The position numbers and the translations under genes are program-made. This document shows, in pieces, positions 1 to 7,652 of a stretch of DNA of 12,560 bases (position 1 is the first letter of the stretch; every line of letters begins with the position of its first letter). Source of the DNA: JADJEI01 sp035328465. Lineage in GTDB: Bacteria; Bacteroidota; Ignavibacteria; Ignavibacteriales; Ignavibacteriaceae. A model generated the notes under the pieces. That model was given only the letters and a program-made list of their open reading frames with translations, did not search any database and was not told the DNA's origin. Where the stretch lies: positions 1 through 12,560 of the forward strand of contig DAOLIQ010000089.1 of the NCBI GenBank assembly GCA_035328465.1, in the 5' to 3' direction.

Positions 1-1361
1 ATCGCTGCTTTAAGATTGCTTTCCGAATCAATCAGGAACTGAGAAGAGATAACAATTTTTTCACCTTCTTTAATTCCTTCGAGCACTTGAACCAATCCGT
101 CAGAGGAAACGCCGAGTTTAACTTCCCGCGGATCGAAGTAACCGCCGCCAAGAGACATAACAGCAATTGTTCTTTCACCTGTGCGGATGATTGCCTGATC
201 CGGCACAACAACAGCTTCAACGGAAATTGGTGAAACCAGTTTTACCGTCGCAAACATTCCCGGTTTGAAATCATAATTCGAAGTGTTTCTTACTTCGGTT
301 CTAACTTTTATTGTTTTTGTTTCTTCATTTATATAAGGATAGATGTACGTTACTGTGCCTTTATAAGTTTTACCTGGCAGATAAGAAAGTTCCAGATCAA
401 CTTTTTGACCGAGCTTAATCCAGGGTAAATCAACCTGATAAATATCTGCCATCACCCAAACATTTGAAAGATCGGCAACTTTATACAAACCCATTCCAGC
501 CATAATTTGCTGCCCTTCGTAAACCATTTTTTCCACAACTGTTCCATTTACTTGCGAATAAATTGTAAGCGTCTTCTTAGGTGCATTATTTTTTTCAATC
601 TCGTTGATGTCATTCTCAGAAATATCCCAATACAATAATCTTCGTTTGGCGCTGTTGACTAATTCTTGAGCGCCGTTTTTAACATCATCAGAACTATTAG
701 AAACTTTCTTTAAGTAACGAATTGCTTGAAGATATTCCTCTTGCGTACTTACAAGTTCGGGGCTGTAAATTTCAAACAGCGGCTGACCTTTGCTAATATA
801 TTTGCCAGTATAATCAACAAAAAGTTTTTCTACCCAGCCCATAACTTTTGTAGTAATAGTAGTAACTTTTCTTTCGTCGTAATCAACTTTACCCGTTGTT
901 CTAATTACATTATTGAGTTTTTGTTTTTTAACTGTTTCTATTTTTACACCAATATTCTGAACAGTGACCGGATCAATCTTAATGCCTTCGACACTTTCAT
1001 CTCCTTCATAAACGGGTACTAAATCCATACCGCAGTCCGGCGCAGTTCCCGGTTTATCTGAAGTAAACCACGGATGCATCGGGTCCTGGTAGTAAGCAAT
1101 TTTCTTTTGTCCGTTTCCGCCTTTCTGTTCTTCATAAACAGGAACAAAGTCCATTCCGTCCGGAGCTTTCTTCGGGGTGGGGGAAGTATTTGCAGGGTTC
1201 ATCGGGTCTTGATAGTAAAGAATTTTTCTTTCTTGACTATCTGAAGATGAGCCTGTTCCGCCAAGGAAAAATTTTCCAATTGCTAAGCCAACTATTAAAA
1301 AGATGATTCCGCTAATAATTATTTTTTTTCCCGCAGAGCGGGATTTCGTTTCACTCAACAT
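1..1361 (-). CDS. cusB: CusB-type RND efflux periplasmic adaptor with two N-terminal heavy-metal-binding motifs (3' end cut by window)
   Basis: Periplasmic adaptor (membrane fusion protein) of a heavy-metal RND efflux system, linking an inner-membrane pump to the outer-membrane channel encoded just upstream. The visible 453 residues start at ATG 1361, with GGAG about 6 nt before it. Residues 14-33 form an N-terminal membrane anchor or uncleaved signal. Two HMBD-type motifs follow: about 48-77 (YYQDPMNP...APDGMDFVPVY) and 89-119 (YYQDPMHP...APDCGMDLVPVY). The second keeps the MHP and DCGMD residues; the first has lost both the His and the Cys. After that comes the CusB barrel-sandwich region with GWVEKLFVDYTGKYISKGQPL and IYSPEL, then the hairpin and beta-barrel parts. 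The stop codon lies beyond the left edge. The start is 11 nt after the stop of the channel gene, so the two form an operon. Cu/Ag specificity is inferred from the family; Co/Zn/Cd adaptors are the alternative. Confidence 0.93.
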   Translation of the reverse strand, partial: MLSETKSRSAGKKIIISGIIFLIVGLAIGKFFLGGTGSSSDSQERKILYYQDPMNPANTSPTPKKAPDGMDFVPVYEEQKGGNGQKKIAYYQDPMHPWFTSDKPGTAPDCGMDLVPVYEGDESVEGIKIDPVTVQNIGVKIETVKKQKLNNVIRTTGKVDYDERKVTTITTKVMGWVEKLFVDYTGKYISKGQPLFEIYSPELVSTQEEYLQAIRYLKKVSNSSDDVKNGAQELVNSAKRRLLYWDISENDINEIEKNNAPKKTLTIYSQVNGTVVEKMVYEGQQIMAGMGLYKVADLSNVWVMADIYQVDLPWIKLGQKVDLELSYLPGKTYKGTVTYIYPYINEETKTIKVRTEVRNTSNYDFKPGMFATVKLVSPISVEAVVVPDQAIIRTGERTIAVMSLGGGYFDPREVKLGVSSDGLVQVLEGIKEGEKIVISSQFLIDSESNLKAA

Positions 1362-1372
1362 TTTTATCTCCA

Positions 1373-2650
1373 TTATTTAATTTCATTTTTAATTTGTTCA
1401 AGGGTTAAACCAACAGCCTGTTCAAGCTGTGCCTGACTTTGAAGAAAATTCATTTTAGACATGTAAAAATCGAGTTTAGACATCAGAAGCATTCTATATG
1501 CATCAATAAGCATTAAGAATTCTGTTTTACCTGTTTGATATGCTGCAATAGTGGATTGCAGTGTTTGTTCAGCTTGAGGAATGACGGAGTTTTTATAAAG
1601 CTCAGTCAGGTTTCTATTAGTTTCGATATTTACCAAAGAGTTTTGAACATCAGATGCTACCATATTCTTCATAAGATTATACTGTTCTTCGGCAGTTTTA
1701 ATATTAAGTTCGTTCTCTTCAACTTTACCTGTGTATTTAGAGCTTGACCAAAATGCAAGCGGTACATTTACTCCAACCATAAATGCCCAGAAATCATCGG
1801 TGGTTCCAGTCATGTCTTTGTACATCAGTCTTGCCATTATATCAGGATAGTATTCTAGTTTAGAAGCATCCAATTCTGATTTATACATATCAATATTGTA
1901 ATTCATGCTTTTTAATTCGGCACGATTTTCAGCAGCCAATTGAAACAACTGGTCAAAATTCCATCTCGGTAAAGTATCAGCCGGCTCGGGGACATAACCT
2001 AATGGATCATTGGCGGGTCGGCTTAAAATTGTATTTATCATTGTTTGAATATCAGTCTTTTCCTTTTCAAGATTTACCCCCTCGTTAATCAAAACAGAAA
2101 GTTCTGTTTGAGCTCTTAATATATCCGGTTGTTTGCCCATCCCCAGCTCGTACTGTTTTCTCGTAATTTCTAAAAACTGCTTTAGCAAATCCTGATTTTC
2201 TAAATTGATTTCTATTTTCTTTTGCACCAGATACAACTCGTAATAATAATTTTTTAATTGTTTGATGATTTGCTTTTCAAGCGCAAAGTACTGCTGCTCA
2301 ACCATACTAGCATTGTTTGAAGCTGCTGTTGTCATTGCATTTATCTTGCCGGGAAAAGGGAACATCTGCTGAATAAAATAATCATTTTCCATACTGTTTT
2401 TAATCGGATTTGGAAATGACTGCACCGGCGTATTGAAAAACTCAATCCCAACTTGCGGAGCATCCCATGAGGATTGCTGATCAATTTTTGTTCTTGCGGC
2501 ATCGGTTGTATTACGTGCAGCTTTTAATTGTGGATTGTTTTGAAGAGTCTCTTTTATCAGCTCATCCAGATTAATGTAGCTTTTAGTCTGAGGATAAGAA
2601 ATAGATATCGAGAGGATTATTAAAGAAAAAAATTTTAAGAAAAAATTCAT
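1373..2650 (-). CDS. cusC: TolC/CusC-family outer membrane efflux protein
   Basis: Outer-membrane channel component of a tripartite metal efflux pump, 425 residues, the usual length for the family. Residues 1-21 are a Sec signal peptide ending near SYPQ; there is no lipobox Cys, unlike E. coli CusC. The rest shows the two-fold OEP repeat: long amphipathic helices around 30-210 and 225-420, with family-typical stretches such as TLQNNPQLKAAR, FPFPGK, YELGMGKQPDILRAQTEL and YQTGKTEFLMLIDAYR. The ATG is preceded by GGAG about 7 nt upstream. The adaptor gene follows after 11 nt, so they are co-transcribed. The upstream region carries a small ORF and a repeated element that may contain the promoter. 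The substrate is inferred from the linked CusB-like adaptor; the sequence of the channel itself does not show it. Confidence 0.93.
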   Translation of the reverse strand: MNFFLKFFSLIILSISISYPQTKSYINLDELIKETLQNNPQLKAARNTTDAARTKIDQQSSWDAPQVGIEFFNTPVQSFPNPIKNSMENDYFIQQMFPFPGKINAMTTAASNNASMVEQQYFALEKQIIKQLKNYYYELYLVQKKIEINLENQDLLKQFLEITRKQYELGMGKQPDILRAQTELSVLINEGVNLEKEKTDIQTMINTILSRPANDPLGYVPEPADTLPRWNFDQLFQLAAENRAELKSMNYNIDMYKSELDASKLEYYPDIMARLMYKDMTGTTDDFWAFMVGVNVPLAFWSSSKYTGKVEENELNIKTAEEQYNLMKNMVASDVQNSLVNIETNRNLTELYKNSVIPQAEQTLQSTIAAYQTGKTEFLMLIDAYRMLLMSKLDFYMSKMNFLQSQAQLEQAVGLTLEQIKNEIK

Positions 2651-2780
2651 TTTATCTCCATAAAGAATTTGTTTAATCGAACTGACTGATATAAAAATAA
2701 AATAATTAGAATTAAGCTCATACTGTTATTTTTCAAAGGTGTAAAGAAACGATTAGAAACTAAATTGATATAGCCAGCCT

Positions 2781-2873
2781 TCATTTATTTTTCAGAATGA
2801 CTATAAATATTTTGGCTAAAATTGCTGTAAGTATTAGGTAACCCAACAACCATATAAAACCATTTTCAAACAT
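2781..2873 (-). CDS. possible 30-residue single-span membrane peptide
   Basis: An ATG at 2873 opens a 30-codon frame ending in TGA. The product starts MFENGFIWLLGYLILT and ends with the basic tail ILKNK. Residues 6-26 are almost entirely hydrophobic (Ile, Leu, Phe, Trp, Ala, Val) with one Lys near 20, so it looks like a single transmembrane helix with a positive C-terminus. It lies about 130 nt upstream of the channel gene in the same direction, and about 26 nt downstream of the start point predicted from the sigma-54-like motif at 2910-2925. The ribosome binding site is weak (AAAGTGA region). I do not recognise a family. A frame this short in AT-rich DNA can arise by chance, because AT-rich codons give hydrophobic residues, so this stays tentative. 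Confidence 0.35.
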   Translation of the reverse strand: MFENGFIWLLGYLILTAILAKIFIVILKNK

Positions 2874-2907
2874 TTTTATAATATCACTTTTCAATTTTTC
2901 ATATTCC

Positions 2908-3003
2908 TATGAAACAATAATGCCAAAGTGGAATATTCTATTATTGAAATGAAATAGGACTTTTTATGATAAATTTTTAGAAGAAATTTTTAAGGAGTTT
3001 AAA
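2908..3003. repeat. 96-bp intergenic repeat, copy A (partner at 12465-12560)
   Basis: Aligned without gaps to 12465-12560, 82 of 96 positions are identical. The best blocks are the 10-mers TAATGCCAAA, AATGAAATAG and TTTTAAGGAG, plus the closing TTTAAA. Both copies sit upstream of minus-strand genes in the same orientation, which suggests a shared regulatory region. Read on the minus strand, the last part is a sigma-54-like core and the first part would be upstream activator DNA. A relic of a mobile or duplicated segment is the alternative. Confidence 0.85.
2910..2925 (-). promoter_or_regulatory. sigma-54-like -24/-12 element, copy A
   Basis: On the minus strand the sequence is TGGCAT, five bases, TTTCA, compared with the sigma-54 consensus TGGCAC-N5-TTGCA. 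Spacing is right and the -24 half is good, but the highly conserved G of the -12 GC is a T. Both repeat copies have the same core with a different spacer, so it is conserved as a unit. A start near 2899 would give a short leader for the peptide at 2873 and then the efflux genes. Confidence 0.3.
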
Positions 3004-3126
3004 TATTTTTAAAGTTCTTAAAAAAGGTTTTGCAAGTTAAAATGTATTTTTTAGTGTAAAAAAAGAAGTTGTTTTTTAATCAGTTTTTTAGGACGATACA
3101 CAGTGCTTATAACTCCTAAAGCAAAA

Positions 3127-3408
3127 TCATATATTTCCATCAATCACTGAAAAATCTAAAATCATAGCTAATTTAAAATCCTCTCTAGCTCCTTCTATAT
3201 CACCAAGATTAATCTTAACAGTTCCTCTGCTAAAAAAACTTGTTGCATCTTTTGAATACATTTCTATTGCTTTGGTATAATCTTCTATTGCTTCCTTATA
3301 TTTTCCGATATCGGCTTTTAATGTTCCTCTTTTTTTAAATTCAAGAACATTAAAGGGATTAATAGATATTGCTCTGGTACAGTTTACAATTGCATCTGTT
3401 TCTACCAT
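3127..3408 (-). CDS. short TPR-repeat protein, possibly a remnant
   Basis: A 93-residue protein made of about two and a half tetratricopeptide repeats. The clear units are roughly residues 21-54 (FKKRGTLKADIGKYKEAIED and onward) and 55-88 (ATSFFSRGTVKINLGDIEGA and onward). There is no signal peptide and no partner domain. TPR units are protein-protein docking surfaces, so no reaction can be assigned. It begins 41 nt after the phosphorylase stop, with no strong Shine-Dalgarno sequence before the ATG. It starts inside what would be the second helix of a repeat. Both points fit a fragment of a longer TPR protein, although an intact small gene cannot be excluded. Confidence 0.6.
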   Translation of the reverse strand: MVETDAIVNCTRAISINPFNVLEFKKRGTLKADIGKYKEAIEDYTKAIEMYSKDATSFFSRGTVKINLGDIEGAREDFKLAMILDFSVIDGNI

Positions 3409-3449
3409 TTTGGAACTCGCTATATTTTTATAAGAAAATATTTGCCTAA

Positions 3450-5282
3450 TTAATATGCATTTAAAACATATTGTTGAACCATACGATGCGTATTAAAAAA
3501 CGAAGCATTGATAGCTATAGAATGACGCATCATATTAATCCAATACTCTCTGCCATTATAAAAAGTAGGAATTATTGCAAATTCTAATTTATCATATAGG
3601 GAACTGGCATCTTGCTGGTCGTTGCTTTGCGTATTCTGAGGCGTGCCGATAGACCATCCTGTAATGTCTTCAATGCATCCTTCAATCCACCACCCGTCTA
3701 AAATGCTTAAGGAAGGAACTCCATTATGTGCGGCTTTCATACCTGATGTGCCGGATGCTTCCTGTGGTTTGCGCGGCGTATTAAGCCATAAATCAACACC
3801 AGAAACTAATAGTTTAGCCAACTCCATATCGTAATTTTCAAGGTAAACAACTTTTATTTTACCTTCCAATCGTTTTGATGCTGTAATTATTCTCTTTATC
3901 AAATCTTTGCCCATCCCATCTTGAGGATGAGCCTTACCAGAAAAGATAAATTGAATTTTACCTGCATCATTGGCGATTTTTATCAGCCTGTCAAAATCAG
4001 AAAAAATCAAATCAGCCCTTTTATAAGAGGCAGCCCTTCTTGCAAATCCTATTGTGAGGGTTTTATAATCCATTTCACTGCCGGTCTTTTCATTAACATA
4101 ATCAATAAATCCGTTTTTTGCTTCCTGATGAGCCTTCCATATCTTATCCCCCGGGATGCTCAAGGCATAACGTAGGCTAAAAGAATCGTTCTTCCAATCG
4201 GGAATATATTTATCGTATAATATTTTGAAGCTATCGCAAACCCAAGTGAAAGAATGTACGCCATTAGTTATAGACTCTATTGAGTATTCGGGAAACATCG
4301 ATCGAGAAACTTCGCCGTGTTTTTTTGCAACACCATTTATGTATTTACTCAGATTTAAGGCTAGAAAAGTCATATTCAGTTGTTCTTCACCACATAGCAT
4401 CTTAAGAACACCCGAAGGCAAAAATCCTCTTAATGCATTGTTTACTAAATCGTAAGGAAACTGATCGTGCCCCGCTGGAACTGGAGTATGAGTTGTAAAT
4501 ACACAAAGCTCCCTTACTGCTTCAAAATCTAATTTTGAATCTTTGTTTCTTTTCATTTCATTTAATAATTCTAGGGTTAGAAAAGAAGCATGTCCTTCAT
4601 TCATATGATATTTTTTAATTCCTGAATATCCCAGACTATGAAGCATACGCACGCCGCCAATACCCAAGACAAGCTCTTGCAGCAGTCTATACCACTGATT
4701 CCCGCCGTAAAGAAAATCGTTAAGCCCCTTATCATATTCGCTGTTTTCTTCTAAGTCCGTATCTAAAAAAATTATTGGTATAGAATAACCGCTTACACCT
4801 ACCACATCATACTGCCAGGCACTGATAAATGTATCTCTGTTTTCTATTTTGATACTGACTTTATTGGATAATGGTTTTAAAAAATCTTTGCGGTTCCATT
4901 GGACAGGCAATTCCTGCTGGATTCCTTGAGCATCCAATTTTTGGATAAAATAACCTTTTTCGTATAAAATAGTTACCGCTACCAGAGGAACTTTTAGATC
5001 TGCACAGGATTTTATAAAATCTCCGGCTAAAATGCCCAGTCCGCCGCTATAAGTTGGAATTGAAGAATCAATTCCAATTTCCATAGAAAAATAGGCAATC
5101 CTTCTTTGCTTTATTTCCTCATCATGATACGATTTGTGTCCGTGTTTTAAATATTTATCCGGAGAATTCTTAAATTCATTTTTACATAAATTTGAGCAGA
5201 AATAATATGCCTCTCCCTTGAATTCATATTTAAACTCCTCTTTTGCAATCATTCCGCAAACCGGGTCTTTAACCATTTTCAT
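3450..5282 (-). CDS. YHS-domain-fused alpha-glucan phosphorylase (GT35, short type)
   Basis: Cytoplasmic enzyme expected to release glucose 1-phosphate from alpha-1,4-glucan with phosphate. Residues 4-47 form a complete YHS metal-binding domain: DPVCGM (Cys9), YYFCSNLCKNEF (Cys29, Cys33) and PDKYL. From about 60 the short alpha-glucan phosphorylase family begins with IAYFSMEIGIDSSIPTYSGG and GILAGD, then HMNEGHASF, THTPVPAGHD and ITNGVHSFTW. The pyridoxal-phosphate lysine is Lys516 in EASGTSGMKAA, followed by SILDGWW. At 610 residues, including the YHS part, it is much shorter than the classic (over 800-residue) phosphorylases but fits the compact subgroup. Start choice: GAGA abuts ATG 5282 but is about 7 nt from the in-frame ATG at 5276, which may be the true start. 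There is no signal peptide. The YHS domain and nearby efflux genes suggest a metal-responsive or metal-binding role, which is inference. Confidence 0.92.
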   Translation of the reverse strand: MKMVKDPVCGMIAKEEFKYEFKGEAYYFCSNLCKNEFKNSPDKYLKHGHKSYHDEEIKQRRIAYFSMEIGIDSSIPTYSGGLGILAGDFIKSCADLKVPLVAVTILYEKGYFIQKLDAQGIQQELPVQWNRKDFLKPLSNKVSIKIENRDTFISAWQYDVVGVSGYSIPIIFLDTDLEENSEYDKGLNDFLYGGNQWYRLLQELVLGIGGVRMLHSLGYSGIKKYHMNEGHASFLTLELLNEMKRNKDSKLDFEAVRELCVFTTHTPVPAGHDQFPYDLVNNALRGFLPSGVLKMLCGEEQLNMTFLALNLSKYINGVAKKHGEVSRSMFPEYSIESITNGVHSFTWVCDSFKILYDKYIPDWKNDSFSLRYALSIPGDKIWKAHQEAKNGFIDYVNEKTGSEMDYKTLTIGFARRAASYKRADLIFSDFDRLIKIANDAGKIQFIFSGKAHPQDGMGKDLIKRIITASKRLEGKIKVVYLENYDMELAKLLVSGVDLWLNTPRKPQEASGTSGMKAAHNGVPSLSILDGWWIEGCIEDITGWSIGTPQNTQSNDQQDASSLYDKLEFAIIPTFYNGREYWINMMRHSIAINASFFNTHRMVQQYVLNAY

Positions 5283-5356
5283 TCTCGTTTTTTAATCAAC
5301 TTTATTTCGCAAACGCTCGGAAACAATAATTTTTTCTCCGCACTCCGATACTTTCA

Positions 5357-5848
5357 TTAAAATGAATTAAGCGGGATGCTCAATGAAAGGATCGCAGTTT
5401 TACGCTGCTGATCGTAGCGTAACGAGATATTCTGATTATATAGTTCAGCCGAATACCCCGCATCAAATGCGCTAATTATCTTTACTACTACGTATCCCGC
5501 CACCAAATAATAGAACTGGGTCCGTTCTGTTGTGGTCCATGAAGGACGATAATCTGAGTCATAGTAATTTGAATAATTATGCATTCCCCTTGACCAGCCA
5601 TTGCGTCCGAGCAAAACGGCTGCATGTATAAAAAGGATAAGTTCTGCAGTTGTGTAGAGAATTCCACGTTCCCAATTACCGATGTAAAAATTTCCTAAAT
5701 CAACAGGCAACGGTTGAATCGAAAGCAGCGCAGCCGTTGCAGGGTCTTTTCTATTAACATTGTTAACTGCACCGCCGTGATGTTGAGAGAAGCCATTGCT
5801 GGATGTTAGAACAAGCAACAGCGCAACAAAAAAAACAATTCGTTTCAT
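5357..5848 (-). CDS. small exported or membrane protein of unknown function
   Basis: I do not recognise this protein with confidence. The chosen start, ATG 5848 (MKRIVFF), has AAGG 6-9 nt upstream; a longer frame from a GTG at 5878 has no binding site. The 163 residues begin with a signal peptide to about residue 21 (SNGFSQ), followed by HHGG. The segment DPATAALLSIQPLPVDLGNFYIGNW resembles the proline/glycine entry loop of small DUF5683/TM2-like membrane proteins. Two hydrophobic spans follow, at about 63-82 and 113-130. The C-terminus has alternating polar and hydrophobic residues (ILSLSIPLN), as in a terminal beta strand. It lies 45 nt after the Met/His lipoprotein gene and is probably in the same transcript. 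Confidence 0.72.
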   Translation of the reverse strand: MKRIVFFVALLLVLTSSNGFSQHHGGAVNNVNRKDPATAALLSIQPLPVDLGNFYIGNWERGILYTTAELILFIHAAVLLGRNGWSRGMHNYSNYYDSDYRPSWTTTERTQFYYLVAGYVVVKIISAFDAGYSAELYNQNISLRYDQQRKTAILSLSIPLNSF

Positions 5849-5893
5849 TGTAACCTTATTGGATATCGAGTTTCGCACTTAGTTAGTATTTTC

Positions 5894-6514
5894 TTAAAAT
5901 AATCTTAACATAAAGAGCATTACTATTGCCATTACACCGGCGCTGATTAAGACGACAGGTACTATGCCAGGTGCTGTCATATTATCGTCATTTTCTGAAT
6001 GTTGATTCATTTGACTTATTAGTTGAACGGTTTGCTCAACTTCGATTAGTGGATCTACTGTAACATTTCCAACTTTTTCTAGAACAAAAATAAATTTATA
6101 AACGTCTGTGTTTTTGATTGAAGGACGAAAAATATACGTCCCATTATTAATTTCGGACGGTGAGAATTTCATTTCTTGCTTCTTACCGTGATCGGAATGT
6201 GAGTCTTGTCCCAAACTATTATCCGTAGTTACAATCAATGAAATTGACGCATCGGAGATAATTAATTTTTCGCGGACATCATAAAGAGTAACTTTATAAG
6301 CCAGCTCATCATTTAAAGTATACGGCGGAAATTCAGCAGTAATCTTTATTCCATTAACAACAGATTCCTTTACGATTGTTTGACCGTTCATAGAAGAGCC
6401 ATGTGAATCTCCATGCATACCGCTCCCTTTGTGACCAGCCATTCCCCCCATGCCGATCATCATGCAGCCGCTAAGAAAAAGTGGCGTTAGAAGAATTAAA
6501 TAAATTTTATTCAT
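5894..6514 (-). CDS. Met/His-rich lipoprotein with a YtkA/FixH-like domain and C-terminal membrane span
   Basis: A 206-residue envelope lipoprotein. MNKIYLILLTPLFLSGC is a lipoprotein signal with Cys17 as the acylated residue. A Met/Gly/His stretch follows (MMIGMGGMAGHKGSGMHGDS), the kind of composition that binds Cu(I)/Ag(I). Residues 45-160 form a beta-rich domain (VNGIKITAEFPPYTLNDELA, then GTYIFRPSIK) resembling YtkA/FixH-type domains, with a second His cluster DSHSDHGKK near 107. A hydrophobic tail at about 182-206 ends the protein, so it has both a lipid anchor and a possible span. The frame can also begin at ATG 6529, whose A overlaps the hydE TGA. I prefer 6514 because the extra residues MDNDT put negative charges ahead of the signal peptide. 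Translation is probably coupled to hydE. Metal binding is inferred from composition only. Confidence 0.82.
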   Translation of the reverse strand: MNKIYLILLTPLFLSGCMMIGMGGMAGHKGSGMHGDSHGSSMNGQTIVKESVVNGIKITAEFPPYTLNDELAYKVTLYDVREKLIISDASISLIVTTDNSLGQDSHSDHGKKQEMKFSPSEINNGTYIFRPSIKNTDVYKFIFVLEKVGNVTVDPLIEVEQTVQLISQMNQHSENDDNMTAPGIVPVVLISAGVMAIVMLFMLRLF

Positions 6515-6528
6515 AGTGTCATTATCCA

Positions 6529-7614
6529 TCAGCTATTGTAAAAAATTTTAATTGTATTCCGATATTTTGTTTTTTGAAAATGCAGCGAATCTCCCCGTTC
6601 ATCATAACCGATTTTTTCTCCAATGCTGATAATTCTGTTTGCAAGACACATCTTACAAAGTTCGGAGTTTTCCTCGATGCAAGGTTTATTATCATACAGT
6701 CGATAATAGGGGCGATATTTTCTAAGAGTAATATTCGGCATAATAATATTTGCGCCGCATTTAAGAGCTTGCTCTCTGCCGTCATATTTTAATACCTGTA
6801 GCGCTGTTGTAGATGCGATGTTTACATCTTTCAGCAATAATCTTGCGGCTGCAATCATTTTCAAACTCAATTTCAAAAGTTCTTCTTTATCGGCAAAATG
6901 AACGGGGAACTGTTGGTTAAGCGGAGTATTGTTGCTCGTTAAAAATGGACCCATTCCAATCATATCAACATCCATCTCTTTGAAGAAAAATAAATCATCC
7001 ACTAGATCGTCAACAGTCTGCATCGGTAAACCAATCATTACACCGGTCCCGACTTGATAGCCAATTTTTTTGAGAGTGGTTAAACAATTTTTTCTTTTTT
7101 CGAAACTGTGATTTGCCGGGTGTAATTTTTCATACAAGCTCTTGTTAGATGTTTCAATTCGAAGAAGATAGCGATGTGCGCCGGCGGCAAACCATTTTTC
7201 ATAAACCTTATATTTCTGTTCGCCAAGCGAAAGGGTTATTCCAAGTTTGCCATCAGTTTGTTCTTTTATTTTTTCAATTATTGTCCCGATTGACTCTATG
7301 AAAAGAGAATCTCTTCTTTCTCCGGATTGAAGTACAATTGAGCCATATTTGTTCTGAAATGCCCAGAGCGCAGATTCGATAATTTCATCTTCCCTCATTA
7401 AATATCTACTGGGCAGAGTGTTGCTTCTTCTTATTCCGCAATAATAACAATTTTTAATACAGATATTGCTGAGTTCAATCAACCCTCTAAGATAGACCTT
7501 TGGTCCAAGGTATTGAATTCTTACTTGATAAGCTCTATCGAAGATTTTTCTTAATTCTTCTCTGTCTCTCAATTCCAAAAGATATTTTACGTTATCCCTT
7601 TCGCTGAATTCCAT
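6529..7614 (-). CDS. hydE: [FeFe]-hydrogenase maturase HydE (radical SAM)
   Basis: Radical-SAM enzyme of the HydE family, which helps build the dithiomethylamine-bridged diiron part of the [FeFe]-hydrogenase H-cluster together with HydF and HydG. The 4Fe-4S motif is Cys52-x3-Cys56-x2-Cys59 in CIKNCYYCGIRRSN, as in HydE. Other family blocks are IVLQSGE, ITLSLGE, RYLLRIETSN, GTGVMIGLPMQTVDDLVDD, MIGMGPF, STTALQVL and CGANIIMPN. A second, optional cluster site is present: Cys312-x7-Cys320-x2-Cys323. Length (361) is normal. The start is the first ATG; AAGGAT lies about 20 nt upstream, which is far for a binding site, so initiation may be weak. No HydF, HydG or hydrogenase is in the window. HydE homologues outside hydrogenase clusters exist, so the substrate is less certain than the family. 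Confidence 0.92.
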   Translation of the reverse strand: MEFSERDNVKYLLELRDREELRKIFDRAYQVRIQYLGPKVYLRGLIELSNICIKNCYYCGIRRSNTLPSRYLMREDEIIESALWAFQNKYGSIVLQSGERRDSLFIESIGTIIEKIKEQTDGKLGITLSLGEQKYKVYEKWFAAGAHRYLLRIETSNKSLYEKLHPANHSFEKRKNCLTTLKKIGYQVGTGVMIGLPMQTVDDLVDDLFFFKEMDVDMIGMGPFLTSNNTPLNQQFPVHFADKEELLKLSLKMIAAARLLLKDVNIASTTALQVLKYDGREQALKCGANIIMPNITLRKYRPYYRLYDNKPCIEENSELCKMCLANRIISIGEKIGYDERGDSLHFQKTKYRNTIKIFYNS

Positions 7615-7652
7615 AGCAATTTTAATTTAATCCTTATGTTAATTTGGTGAAA

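Larger units (their letters stand above)
2651..3126. other. 476-bp AT-rich intergenic region
   Basis: This stretch lies between the channel gene and the short TPR gene. It holds a possible 30-codon membrane peptide (2781-2873) and a 96-bp unit that recurs at the right end of the window (2908-3003). The remaining parts (2651-2780 and 3004-3126) are very AT-rich, and I see no further gene, RNA or clear terminator in them. Confidence 0.7.

Noticed and set aside
3643..4455. Plus-strand frames across the phosphorylase gene.
   Set aside because: Antisense to a well-recognised coding region, with no recognisable domain; typical shadow frames.
6522..6785. Open frame of 87 codons on the minus strand overlapping hydE.
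   Set aside because: It lies in another frame of the 3' end of hydE, which has clear family motifs; no recognisable domain or signal.
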